Origin: CAVQUE01 sp046290435
Lineage (GTDB): Bacteria; Actinomycetota; Acidimicrobiia; Acidimicrobiales; UBA8592
NCBI GenBank assembly: GCA_046290435.1
Contig: JBKAGO010000061.1
Span: forward strand, 1-35,193
Length of the DNA stretch: 35,193 nucleotides
Reading direction: 5' to 3'
Position 1 is the stretch's first letter. Each line of letters begins with the position of its first letter. Shown here one piece after another: positions 15,653 through 23,505 of the stretch. The translations under genes and the position numbers were made by a program. The notes under the pieces were generated by a model that did no database searches, was not told where the DNA came from, and saw nothing but the letters and a program-made list of their open reading frames with translations.

Positions 15653-16123
15653 ATGGCGACGATCCTGCTCTGCACCGACGGGTCCGAGGCGGCCCTCCAG
15701 GCCATCGTGTCGGGGGTGCGCCTCGTGCCCGCGGAGCGCGTCGTGCTGGTGACGGTGGTCGATTCGCCCGACCCGACGCTCGTGACCGGGGTGTCGGGTT
15801 TCGCCGGGGGAGCGATGTCTCCCGAGGAGTTCGATCGCTACGAGGCCGATCGCCGCGCCGGGGCCGACGCGTTGCTGGCCGAGACCGCACGGGAGGCCGG
15901 TCTCGGCCCGGTCGAGATGCGGGTGCTCGATGGCGATGCGGGCACGGCGATCTGTGATGCCGCCGAGGCCGAGCGGGTCGATGTGATCGTGATGGGTTCC
16001 CGGGGTCGCAGCGGTCTGCGACGGGCGGTGCTCGGTTCGGTGTCGGATCACGTGGTCCGCCACGCCCCCTGCTCGGTGCTGGTGACGAGCACCCACGCCG
16101 ACGACGCCCAGCGCAGCAGCTGA
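15653..16123 (+). CDS. Universal stress protein (UspA family)
   Basis: 156 aa, single Usp domain of normal length. It starts MATILLCTDGSEAA and ends with the ATP-binding pattern G-x2-G-x9-G-S (GSRGRSGLRRAVLGS) followed by HAPCSVLVT. The ATP-binding type of Usp binds ATP as a dimer and is often induced in stress or dormancy. It has its own leaderless-type promoter. Confidence 0.92.
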   Translation: MATILLCTDGSEAALQAIVSGVRLVPAERVVLVTVVDSPDPTLVTGVSGFAGGAMSPEEFDRYEADRRAGADALLAETAREAGLGPVEMRVLDGDAGTAICDAAEAERVDVIVMGSRGRSGLRRAVLGSVSDHVVRHAPCSVLVTSTHADDAQRSS

Positions 16124-16246
16124 CGCCCTGGCCGCTCGGCATCGAGCGCCTCGTGCACCGTGCATGGCGGCGCCTGCGAACGGGTAGGGCCTCGACCTTC
16201 CCGCCAGGGAGGATGAGGCCCGCCACGGACGAAGGAGGCCGCCGGC

Positions 16247-16909
16247 ATGTCCGACGCATCGCACGATCAGGTGGTCGAGGTCCTGCTCGCCCGGTACGGG
16301 CGTACGTTCGCCTCCGAGGCCGGCATCCGGCTCGATCGGAACACCCCGGCGCCGCTGTTCCGGCTGCTGGTGATGTCGCTGCTCGTCAGCGCCCGCATCT
16401 CGTCGGAGATCGCGATCGCCGCGACGCGGGCGCTCGCCGATGCCGGCTGGACGACCCCGGCAGCGATGCTCGACTCGACATGGGAGGAGCGCACCCGGGT
16501 GCTCAACCGGGCGGGGTACGCCCGCTACGACGAGAGCACGGCCCGCTACCTCGAGCAGACCACGACGCTGCTGATGGATCGCTACGACGGCGACCTGCGC
16601 AACCTGCGGAAGGAAGCCGGACGCGATCCCGACCGGGAGCATCGACTGCTGACCGACTTCACCGGGATCGGCGACGTCGGCGCCCACGTGTTCCTCCGGG
16701 AGGTCCAGGTGCTGTGGGACGAGCTCGACCCTTACGTCGACGACCGGACCCTGCAGCGGGCGGCGGCGCTGCGCCTCCCCTCGACCGCTGCGGACCTGCG
16801 GCGTACCGTTCCCGATGTGGGTACCTTCGCCCGTCTGGTCGCTGCGATCGTCCGTGCCGGTCTCGAGGCCGATACCGACGAGCTCCTCGCGCAGGCGTCG
16901 GACCGGTGA
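16247..16909 (+). CDS. HhH-GPD (endonuclease III-like) protein lacking the catalytic lysine
   Basis: 220 aa. A GAAGGAGG ribosome site precedes ATG 16247. The fold matches the endonuclease III superfamily: an N-terminal PLFRLLVMSLLVSARISSEIAI segment, then helix-hairpin-helix LTDFTGIGDVGAHVF and the downstream YVDDRTLQR, where the conserved Asp sits. The loop position that is Lys in endonuclease III (LPGVGRKTA) is Val here, so AP-lyase activity is not expected. The protein has no cysteine, hence no Fe-S cluster. It may be a monofunctional glycosylase or a DNA-binding relative. Its stop overlaps the start of the phosphoesterase gene (GTGA), tying it to the ligase/polymerase operon. Confidence 0.8.
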   Translation: MSDASHDQVVEVLLARYGRTFASEAGIRLDRNTPAPLFRLLVMSLLVSARISSEIAIAATRALADAGWTTPAAMLDSTWEERTRVLNRAGYARYDESTARYLEQTTTLLMDRYDGDLRNLRKEAGRDPDREHRLLTDFTGIGDVGAHVFLREVQVLWDELDPYVDDRTLQRAAALRLPSTAADLRRTVPDVGTFARLVAAIVRAGLEADTDELLAQASDR

Positions 16910-17616
16910 GCGAACGGCTCGACGAGTACCGGGCCAAGCGCGACTTCGATCGCACGGACGAGCCGTCGGGCACCGTCGAGGTGCCACCGGGCGACGGCCC
17001 GCCCCGATTCGTGATCCAGCACCACCAGGCGTCGAGCGAGCACTGGGACTTCCGGCTGGAGGACGATGGGTTGCTGCTGTCGTGGGCGGTGCCGAAGGGC
17101 CCGTCGACCGATCCGAGCGACAAGCGCCTGGCGGTCAGGACCGAGGATCACCCGCTGGACTACATCGACTTCGAGGGCACCATTCCGGCCGGCGAGTACG
17201 GCGGCGGTGCGGTGATCGTGTGGGACGTGGGCACCTGGGAACACCTGACCACCGACGACGACGGCCGGCCGATGCGGGTGGCTGACGCCGTCGATCACGG
17301 CCACGTCAGCTTCCGGCTGGCCGGGCAGAAGCTGGCGGGCGGCTACACGTTGCAGCGCTTCCGCCCCGCAGACGACCAGTGGCTGCTGATCAAGCGCGAC
17401 GACGACGATGCCGACGCCCGGCGCCGCCCGACGTCGACCCAACCCGAGTCGGTCCTGAGCGGCTACACCGTCGAAGAGGTCGCAGCGTTGATGGATGACA
17501 CTGGTTCGCAGGGCGACGCTGGCTCGACGGCCGACGATGCGCAGCAGGACGACGATGCGCAGCAGGACGACGATGCGCAGCAGGACGACGATGCGCAGCA
17601 GGACGACGATGCCTGA
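16906..17616 (+). CDS. LigD-type 3'-phosphoesterase domain protein
   Basis: 236 aa. Residues ~35-170 are the phosphoesterase domain of bacterial LigD, here a separate polypeptide. The metal and active-site pattern H-x5-H-x-D-x-R is present in HHQASSEHWDFRLE, followed by SWAVPKGPS, the His of EDHP and the IPAGEYGGGAVIVWDVGTW block. The domain trims 3' ribonucleotides and 3' phosphates at breaks before ligation. The C-terminal ~40 residues are a low-complexity acidic tail of D-D-A-Q-Q-D units made by an 18-bp repeat. GTG 16906 overlaps the upstream stop, and its end overlaps the ligase start by 8 bp. Confidence 0.92.
   Translation: MSERLDEYRAKRDFDRTDEPSGTVEVPPGDGPPRFVIQHHQASSEHWDFRLEDDGLLLSWAVPKGPSTDPSDKRLAVRTEDHPLDYIDFEGTIPAGEYGGGAVIVWDVGTWEHLTTDDDGRPMRVADAVDHGHVSFRLAGQKLAGGYTLQRFRPADDQWLLIKRDDDDADARRRPTSTQPESVLSGYTVEEVAALMDDTGSQGDAGSTADDAQQDDDAQQDDDAQQDDDAQQDDDA
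17533..17604 (+). repeat. 18-bp tandem repeat coding DDAQQD
   Basis: Four exact copies of an 18-bp unit beginning GACGATGCGCAGCAG, plus a partial fifth that runs into the start codon of the ligase gene. It is in frame, so copy-number change would only alter tail length. Confidence 0.9.
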
Positions 17617-18538
17617 TCCGGGGTTCGTCGCGCCGACGCTCGCCACCCTGGTCGATGGGCCCGTCGACGGCGAGGAGTGGATCTTCGAGCCCAAGCTCGA
17701 CGGCATCCGGTTGATCGTCGTGCGTGACGGCGATCGCGTGCGCTTGTGGTCACGCAACGAGATCGACCGGGGCGAGCACTATCCGGAGATCGCCGACGCG
17801 CTGCGTGCCCAGCCGTGCGACCGGTTCGTGGTCGACGGTGAGGTCGTCGCGTTCGACGGATCGGTCACGAGCTTCTCCCGGCTCCAGCAGGGGCAGGGCC
17901 GTCGCTACCTCTATCTGTTCGACGCCATCCGCCTGGGCGACGACGATCTGCGCTCGCTGCCGCTGCTCGAGCGCAAGTCGAGGCTGTGCTCGACGATCGA
18001 CTTCGCCGACCCGATCCGCTTCTGCACCCACCGCAACGGCGGCGACGGTGCCGGCCCCGCCTTCCTGGCCGAGGCGTGCCGCATGGGATGGGAGGGTCTC
18101 ATCGCCAAACGTGCCGACGGGCCCTATCGGTCGGGACGCAGTCGCGACTGGTTGAAGCTGAAGTGTGTGGCGCAGCAGGAGTTCGTCGTCGGCGGCTACA
18201 CCGACCCGCGTGGTTCGCGTACGGGTCTGGGCGCCCTGCTCGTGGGCTATCACGACGACGGCGCCCTGCGGTTCGCCGGGCGTGTCGGAACCGGGTTCGA
18301 CGAGTCGACGCTGCGGAAGCTGGCGTCGATGCTCGCCGACCGCGAGCGGCCGACCTCGCCGTTCGACGACGCACCCGCCGCAGCGGACGTCCACTGGGTG
18401 ACGCCCGACCTGGTGTGCCAGGTGGGGTTCACCGAGTGGACAACGGCGGGCCGACTGCGCCACCCGCGGTACCTCGGTCTGCGTGACGACAAGGACGCTG
18501 ACGCGGTGGTCCGGGAGACGCCGGGGGCGACGTCGTGA
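17609..18538 (+). CDS. ligD: ATP-dependent DNA ligase (LigD ligase domain, stand-alone)
   Basis: 309 aa from ATG 17609. The nucleotidyl-transferase motif I is EPKLDGIR with Lys29 as the predicted AMP-accepting residue. Motif III FVVDGEVVAF, motif IV WEGLIAKRADGPYR and motif V DWLKLKC follow. The C-terminal OB domain contains EFVVGGYTDPRGSRTGLGALLVG. This is the size and sequence class of the LigD ligase module, which seals breaks in non-homologous end joining. Start and stop overlap the neighbouring genes, indicating coupled production of the three LigD activities. Confidence 0.94.
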   Translation: MPDPGFVAPTLATLVDGPVDGEEWIFEPKLDGIRLIVVRDGDRVRLWSRNEIDRGEHYPEIADALRAQPCDRFVVDGEVVAFDGSVTSFSRLQQGQGRRYLYLFDAIRLGDDDLRSLPLLERKSRLCSTIDFADPIRFCTHRNGGDGAGPAFLAEACRMGWEGLIAKRADGPYRSGRSRDWLKLKCVAQQEFVVGGYTDPRGSRTGLGALLVGYHDDGALRFAGRVGTGFDESTLRKLASMLADRERPTSPFDDAPAAADVHWVTPDLVCQVGFTEWTTAGRLRHPRYLGLRDDKDADAVVRETPGATS

Positions 18539-19461
18539 GCAGGCGCACCGTGAGCCGCCGCACCGTGGCCGGGCGCACGGTCGAGGTGTCGAACCTCGAC
18601 AAGGTGTATTTCCCCGGCGGTGGCAATCCGATCCGCAAGGGCGCCGTGGTCGACTACTACGAGCGGATCGCCGAGCAGATGCTGCCCCACGTGGCCGGGC
18701 GACCCCTGGTGCTGCAGCGGTTTCCCGACGGCATCGACGAGTTCGGCTTCTATCAGAAGAACACGCCCGATCACGTTCCCGATTGGATCGAGCGGGTCGA
18801 GGTCGACACCGCCGACGGCGGGTCCACCCTGTATTCCGTCGTCGACGACGCGGCCGGGATCGTCTACCTCGCCAATCAGGGCGCGATCGTGTTCCACACG
18901 CTGCTGGCGACGGCCGACGCGCCGATGTCGCCGGTCGAGGTGATCTTCGACCTCGACCCGTCGAGCGACGATCTCGTCCCTGTCCGTGCCGCCGCCGCGG
19001 AACTGCGATCGGTCCTCGATGGCGTGGGGCTGGCGCCACGGGTGAAGTCGACGGGCTCGCGTGGCCTGCACGTGGTGGTCGACGTGATCGACGACGGCGA
19101 GGTCGGCTTCGACCTGACGAGCACGTTCGCCCGCCGCGTCGCCGAGATCGTGAGCGAGCGTGGCGACTTCACGCTGGAGTTCCGCAAGGACCAGCGGGCG
19201 GGCCGGCTGTTCCTGGACATCTTCCGCAACGGCCCGGCAAGTCACGCCGTGGCCCCGTACTCGCTGCGCCCGATCGCCGGCGCACCCGTCGCGGCGCCGC
19301 TGGACTGGGACGAAGCGCTGGCCGCCGACTTCGGTCCCCGACGGATCACGATCGCCAACATCTTCCGCCGCCTCGGGCAGAAGACCGACCCGTGGGCGGA
19401 TCCGCCGAGGCCGACGTCGACCATCGCCGACGCTCTCGGGCGACTCGAGGACACGGACTGA
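18535..19461 (+). CDS. ligD: LigD-type DNA polymerase/primase (AEP superfamily), stand-alone
   Basis: 308 aa from GTG 18535 (GTGA overlap with the ligase stop). It has the family opening VSNLDKVYFPGG and RPLVLQRFPDGI, the catalytic D-x-D in VIFDLDPS, then STGSRGLHVVV and FLDIFRNGPASHAVAPYSLR, all standard for LigD polymerase domains. The enzyme adds nucleotides, preferably ribonucleotides, at joined ends. It is last in the four-gene operon; the Ku partner is not in this window. Confidence 0.94.
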   Translation: MSRRTVSRRTVAGRTVEVSNLDKVYFPGGGNPIRKGAVVDYYERIAEQMLPHVAGRPLVLQRFPDGIDEFGFYQKNTPDHVPDWIERVEVDTADGGSTLYSVVDDAAGIVYLANQGAIVFHTLLATADAPMSPVEVIFDLDPSSDDLVPVRAAAAELRSVLDGVGLAPRVKSTGSRGLHVVVDVIDDGEVGFDLTSTFARRVAEIVSERGDFTLEFRKDQRAGRLFLDIFRNGPASHAVAPYSLRPIAGAPVAAPLDWDEALAADFGPRRITIANIFRRLGQKTDPWADPPRPTSTIADALGRLEDTD

Positions 19462-19531
19462 CCTTTGCTGCCGTCAGCAGTCGGCTGGTCAGCTCCACCA
19501 CAAGGGTGAGTGACTGACCCGTCCCCAGTGG

Positions 19532-20617
19532 TCAGAGACCAAGGTCATCGGGTGATATGGACGGGACGAGTCCGAGCCGGTGAGTCCAGGGCAGCAGTCC
19601 GCGCCATTGGAGTCTTCCGACGACAAGAGCGGGGTGGCATCCGATCTGGTGAGCGACTGCGATGACCTCGGCCTTGGAGATCGGCGGGGTGAGCTGGGGC
19701 TCGGCGGGGAACAGCCAGCTGCTGGCTCGTTGGTCTGCTTCGACCTCGATCGGGTTGCGTGCGTCGGGATCGTCGCTGTTGCCGGTGAGGTTCTCGTCGA
19801 GCGTCGCCGATTGGTTCGACAGGTGGCCGAGGTGGATGTGGGCGAGCTCGTGGGCGAGTGTGAAGACGAGCCCGTCGAATCGTTTGCCCCGCAGCGACAG
19901 TCCGACGATGGCGCGACCTCCGCAGCGGAGCGCGGCTCCGTCGATCTTGCTGCCCTGGAGCGCCGGTACGACTGCGAGGGCCACCCCGACCGCCGCCAAG
20001 TCGCCGACGATGGCGCGGAAGTCGTTCGGTTGAAGGAACCGGCGCGCAAGTTCCTTGCCGATGTCGCCGACGCCATCGAGGTCGAGAGCGGCGACGGCGG
20101 GGATCTCGCCGAGCTGGCGGACTTGGCCCAGCCACGCCCGCTGTGCGGGGGTCAATCCTTCGTCATGGTTCGATCGACGTGCAGCGGCTGCGAACGCGAA
20201 TGGTCCGTCGAGGTCGTCCATCCCGAGCAGATCGGCGACGGCCTGTTCGCATTCGTCGAGCGAGCACTCGTTCGGGATCCATCCGAGCCGCTTGATCTCG
20301 GCGATGGGTACCAGCGACCGCAGGCGAGCTCGACGGTCGACGTCGCGTAGCGAATGGCGATCGGTGTCGAGTGTGTGGAGTTGGTAGGCGGTCTGCAGGT
20401 TCAGCCAGAGCGCAGCGCTCGTGCCCAGTGCGTGGCCGATCTCGGCAGCGGTCTCCGGGGTGATCGACTTGCGACCGTTGATGATCTCGGAGACTGCCTG
20501 GACGGGCCGGCCGATGATCTCGGCGAACTCCGCGATCGCCCAGCCGCGCTCGTCCAGTTCGTCTCGGAGAAACTCGCCGGGCGGGAAGACCTCGGCGGGG
20601 GTCAAGGTGTCGGTCAT
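19532..20617 (-). CDS. higA: HigA-type antitoxin fused to ImmA/IrrE metallopeptidase
   Basis: 361 aa from ATG 20617, preceded by GAAGGGGG. Residues ~14-78 form a HigA-type XRE helix-turn-helix (FLRDELDERGWAIAEFAEIIGRP...AVSEIINGRKSIT). Residues ~180-310 are an ImmA/IrrE-type peptidase with zinc site HELAHIHLGH near residue 254 and a later acidic helix (EVEADQRASSWLFP) supplying the third ligand. HigA antitoxins are usually ~100 aa; here a protease that cuts repressors in other systems is attached. It follows the HigB-like toxin by 19 bp, the toxin-first order of hig loci. Confidence 0.88.
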   Translation of the reverse strand: MTDTLTPAEVFPPGEFLRDELDERGWAIAEFAEIIGRPVQAVSEIINGRKSITPETAAEIGHALGTSAALWLNLQTAYQLHTLDTDRHSLRDVDRRARLRSLVPIAEIKRLGWIPNECSLDECEQAVADLLGMDDLDGPFAFAAAARRSNHDEGLTPAQRAWLGQVRQLGEIPAVAALDLDGVGDIGKELARRFLQPNDFRAIVGDLAAVGVALAVVPALQGSKIDGAALRCGGRAIVGLSLRGKRFDGLVFTLAHELAHIHLGHLSNQSATLDENLTGNSDDPDARNPIEVEADQRASSWLFPAEPQLTPPISKAEVIAVAHQIGCHPALVVGRLQWRGLLPWTHRLGLVPSISPDDLGL

Positions 20618-20636
20618 GGTGTCCCCCTTCTCTCTT

Positions 20637-20936
20637 TCAGTGGTAGTCGACGATCTCGACGACGATGACGAGGCGCCCGTCGGGGTCGTGTTCGAACACG
20701 AGGATGAGCCGCCACTGGTCATTGAGGCGGATCGAATGTTGTCCATCGCGATCGCCGCCGAGCTTCTCGAGGCGCAGCGACTTCATCGCTCTGATGTCCT
20801 GCTCGTTCGTGGCGCTGGCCAGGAACTGCATCTTCTTTCGGAAGCTCTTGATCAGATCGCGGCCTAGGCGAGGGTCGCGAGCGAGGGGATCCTCGTAGAG
20901 CTTTCGCAGCCTGTCGTCTGCGAAGCGGATCCGCAT
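20637..20936 (-). CDS. higB: HigB/RelE-family toxin
   Basis: 99 aa. It matches HigB toxins: FADDRLRKLYEDP near the start, MKSLRLEKLGGDRDGQHSIRLNDQWRLILVFE in the middle and VVEIVDYH at the end, the arrangement of RelE-fold mRNA endonucleases. It is translated ahead of its antitoxin. It lies 27 bp beyond the stop of the DUF222 gene, with a hairpin between them. Confidence 0.9.
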   Translation of the reverse strand: MRIRFADDRLRKLYEDPLARDPRLGRDLIKSFRKKMQFLASATNEQDIRAMKSLRLEKLGGDRDGQHSIRLNDQWRLILVFEHDPDGRLVIVVEIVDYH

Positions 20937-20954
20937 CAGCCTAGCGGAAAGTAG

Positions 20955-20977
20955 ACCATCACCTCAAGGGTGATGGT
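20955..20977 (-). terminator. Perfect 9-bp hairpin at the end of the DUF222 gene
   Basis: ACCATCACC (20955-20963) pairs fully with GGTGATGGT (20969-20977) around a 5-nt loop that holds the DUF222 stop codon. There is only a short T run (CTACTTTCC) after it on the minus strand, so it may be a weak terminator or an operator ahead of higB. Confidence 0.45.
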
Positions 20978-22397
20978 GCATTGGTCCGACTGGACGTGCT
21001 GGCTGCGGTGAGCAGGTCGGACCATGCTGGCGAGGGGTCGGTCGTTCGGCATCAGGGGTTGCGCGGTGTGGACGGATCGCCGGGAGGTGATCCGGGTTCG
21101 TGTCCGTCGTCGGGCGGTTCGTCGTGTCGGGTGCGGTGGCGGGGTCTCGCCGCCGCTGGTCTCGCCGGCGGCTTTTCGCGCCGGTGGTGCTGGCCGCCCG
21201 TTGCCCTGCTTGCGCTGGTGGCGCCGGCGAGCATCGGCTGGGTGTCCTGGGGTGGCTGGTGGGGGGCCAGGGATGATGTGGTCGGCGGCAGCCAGGTTGG
21301 TTTGCGTCGCAGCCGTGTTCGCAGCATGCCGCGCCTGCGGCGGTGCGTTTCATGTTGAGGGACTTCCTCGAGGCTCGTGGATGGAGGATTTCGCCGTCTG
21401 CATCGAGGACGATGCGGCGGATGGTGGCGACGCCGAGGAGTGCGAGGACTTGGTTGGGGTGCAGTGGTGTGCCGTCGACGAGTTCGCAGCGCCGCAGCGG
21501 ATTGCTCGCGTCGATACCGAGGTCGTCGCCGAGTGGCTGTCCGTCGGGTCCGATGGGTGCGATGCCGGTGTCGGTGGCGGCTTTGCGGCACATGGCTTCT
21601 TCGAGGATCTCGAGGCCGACGACGACGTGAACCAACGGCGCCCCGACGGTGCGGTCGGTGCGGAGCGCGCCGCGGGTGATGAGGTTCACCAACGCGTCGG
21701 CCATGCGTTGGGTGTGGTTGCGTAGTTTCCATTCGGGATTGCTGGGATCGGCGTCGATGCAGAAGAGGCGGTGTGCTTCGCGTTCGATGGCGGTGCGGAC
21801 AGCGTCGCCGCCGATGGTGTCGAGATTGAACTGTCCGCTGACGGTGCCGTCGGCACGCTTCTTGGTCGAGCAGCGTCGGCTGCGTTCGGTTTCGTCGGGG
21901 AGTTTGCCGTCGGTGTCGGCGTGGGTGAGCCACTCGTTGCAGGCTTCGATGAAGCCTTGCCAGGAGCAGCCGTGGGCGGCGTCGGTGAGGTAGTCGATGC
22001 CGTCGAGGAGGTGCTGGTGGGTGCGGGGGTTGTCGAGTTCGCGCAGGTGCACAGCGTGGCGGCGGGTGATCCGTCCGGCGGCGAGCGCCCGGGCGACGAC
22101 AGGGAACCCGGCCAGCCACCTTCCCAGGGCGAGGTCGGCGCCCACATCGGCAGGATTCGTCCGAGTGCGCAACGCGACGAACTGGCGCAAAGAGCGGGCC
22201 CGGTCCAGCTGATACAGGGCAGCGGATTGGCCTTCGGCTGCGGCCGCGCAGAGGAGCCCGTCGATCTGGGCGCGGATGTCTTGGAGGCCGCAGAGCCAGC
22301 CGGCGAGCTCGTCACGGCTCCAGCACGACAACGGAATGTCGCCCGCGTCCGAGAGCACGGTGCGCAACTCCTCGAGTACGACGTCCGGGGTCTCCAC
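20964..22397 (-). CDS. DUF222/13E12 HNH endonuclease, frameshifted near the HNH motif
   Basis: 477 aa from GTG 22397 (GAAGGAG upstream), matching the left partial copy. Residues ~1-350 are DUF222: CWSRDELAGWLCGLQDIRAQID, LGRWLAGFPVVARALAAGRI, FNLDTIGGDAV. The HNH part is broken: the frame reaches CCEHGCDAN near residue 365; the expected ADHIIP sits in a second frame, and the tail homologous to the right copy (PARPAAARPR...PRNP) in a third frame with its stop at 21052. The segment equal to NLQMLC of the right copy is largely deleted. The annotated frame therefore runs ~88 bp past the ancestral stop. The nuclease is probably inactive, though the DUF222 part could be made. In mycobacteria this family is known as REP13E12 and some members are LexA-regulated. 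Confidence 0.8.
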   Translation of the reverse strand: METPDVVLEELRTVLSDAGDIPLSCWSRDELAGWLCGLQDIRAQIDGLLCAAAAEGQSAALYQLDRARSLRQFVALRTRTNPADVGADLALGRWLAGFPVVARALAAGRITRRHAVHLRELDNPRTHQHLLDGIDYLTDAAHGCSWQGFIEACNEWLTHADTDGKLPDETERSRRCSTKKRADGTVSGQFNLDTIGGDAVRTAIEREAHRLFCIDADPSNPEWKLRNHTQRMADALVNLITRGALRTDRTVGAPLVHVVVGLEILEEAMCRKAATDTGIAPIGPDGQPLGDDLGIDASNPLRRCELVDGTPLHPNQVLALLGVATIRRIVLDADGEILHPRASRKSLNMKRTAAGAACCEHGCDANQPGCRRPHHPWPPTSHPRTPSRCSPAPPAQAGQRAASTTGAKSRRRDQRRRDPATAPDTTNRPTTDTNPDHLPAIRPHRATPDAERPTPRQHGPTCSPQPARPVGPMHHHP

Positions 22398-22899
22398 GGA
22401 CAGCTCCTTCTCTGCGACGCAACGGCGGCGTCGGTGACAGCGACACGCATCGGCCGACCGGAACGGCGGGCGGAGGTGTCGATCGGTTTCAGAGGCAACC
22501 CGAAGGTGCGAGCATCGCGGGGGAAGAGCGACGTGAGAACACCCTAGCGAACATACGTTCGATACGCAACTCCGGCAGAGAGGAAATTCTCGGATCCGTG
22601 GACGCAACCGGTCAGTTCGTGTCCGGCCGGCTTCGGCCGCACCGCTGGCGGGTATAGCGCCACGCCCGCCGCAGCCATGGCCGGCTTCGAACAGTCGGCG
22701 CCCCACCTGTGGCACGACCTGCGGGTCGGTCGTCGACGTCGACTGCGGTGTTGGCATGCGAGCGGCGGGTGCGCTGCCTCGTGCCGAAGCGCGCTCGGTC
22801 AGTGCCGAGACCGACGCAGGCGGGGCCGGATCGGGCGAGCACGACCGGCTGATGTGGGCGGCGTGTAACCGGCCGGGCGGGTTCGGCGTCTTCGGTTGC
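22398..22899. other. DUF222 leader and promoter region, no gene
   Basis: Up to about 22590 it parallels 190-385 (leader, LexA promoter, and the block AAATTCTCGGA). From there to the small gene at 22900 I see no coding sequence. Confidence 0.6.
22541..22569 (-). promoter_or_regulatory. LexA-controlled promoter of the middle DUF222 gene
   Basis: TTGCGT (22564-22569), a 17-bp spacer filled by TCGAACGTATGTTCGC (22547-22562), and TAGGGT (22541-22546), all on the minus strand and identical to 334-362 although the flanks have diverged, so the element has been kept. Confidence 0.8.
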
Positions 22900-23157
22900 A
22901 TGGCTATCTCAGCGGAAATGGAGTCGTTGTTGGAGAAGCTCGATGCCCTCGAGCTGACCGAGGGCGAGCGGGCGGCGTTCGGTCAACTGCTCGGCGTGGC
23001 GGAGCAATCCGACGAGGTCGAGGGCTTCGCAGGCGTCGCAGGAATGGGAGCGATCAGGGTGCAGGGGTTCAACCTGTTCGACACCTTCCCGACCAGCATC
23101 GGCACACGGGCCGGGCGGACCGGCCAGGGCGTCGTCGACCACAAGGCCGACGACTGA
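22900..23157 (+). CDS. Small acidic protein A of the Ddn cassette, function unknown
   Basis: 85 aa from ATG 22900 (ATG 22918 is an alternative). Third codon positions are strongly G/C as in real genes here. An amphipathic acidic N-terminal helix region (LLEKLDALELTEGERAAF) is followed by a glycine-rich part and a polar tail ending GVVDHKADD. The two-part layout could suit a modified-peptide precursor, but no modifying enzyme is nearby. The tail, stop codon and following ~20 bp reappear as a relic at 30033-30110. Confidence 0.55.
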   Translation: MAISAEMESLLEKLDALELTEGERAAFGQLLGVAEQSDEVEGFAGVAGMGAIRVQGFNLFDTFPTSIGTRAGRTGQGVVDHKADD

Positions 23158-23373
23158 CCTGCATCCGGTCGCGCTCCTGCGGGGCGAGGCTGACCGTTCT
23201 CACGTCGTTCGGCTCCGAGGACGTCGCGGCGTACGCGCCGAGCATGCAGGAATGGGCGAAGGACCCGATGCGCGGCGGGTGGTGGACGCAGCGGCGTGAT
23301 CCGGCCTAGAACGGGTGGGTCGGCGCCGTCTCCGGTTGGCGTCGTCGTCGAACCTTCGAGGGAGGTCGGTCCC

Positions 23374-23505
23374 ATGGCCGATGAGGCAGCAGCAGACGAC
23401 GGCGACCATGGGGCCATCGTTCGTGCCGTCGCCGGCGCGGCCGCCCTCCGTCGCGACGTCGGAATCGAGACGTCGGTGGCCATGGGCACCTCGGCAGCGG
23501 TTTGA
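23374..23505 (+). CDS. Small protein B of the Ddn cassette, function unknown
   Basis: 43 aa with an excellent ribosome site (GAGGGAGG, 8 nt before ATG 23374). The N-terminus is acidic (MADEAAADDGDHG), then alanine-rich, ending LRRDVGIETSVAMGTSAAV. Only 3 bp separate its stop from the GTG of the nitroreductase, so the pair is likely translated together. The C-terminal half recurs at 30190-30275 (APRRDVGLEASVAVG). The 216 bp between A and B hold a short open stretch ending MRGGWWTQRRDPA that lacks a start signal. Confidence 0.55.
   Translation: MADEAAADDGDHGAIVRAVAGAAALRRDVGIETSVAMGTSAAV

Noticed and set aside
20964..22901. Longer start for the middle DUF222 gene at 22901
   Set aside because: This would run through the LexA promoter; GTG 22397 has GAAGGAG and matches the left copy.
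22900..23505. Calling A and B confirmed modified-peptide precursors
   Set aside because: No modifying enzyme (radical SAM, YcaO, lanthionine synthetase) or transporter is encoded in the window; only gene order supports a link with the nitroreductase.
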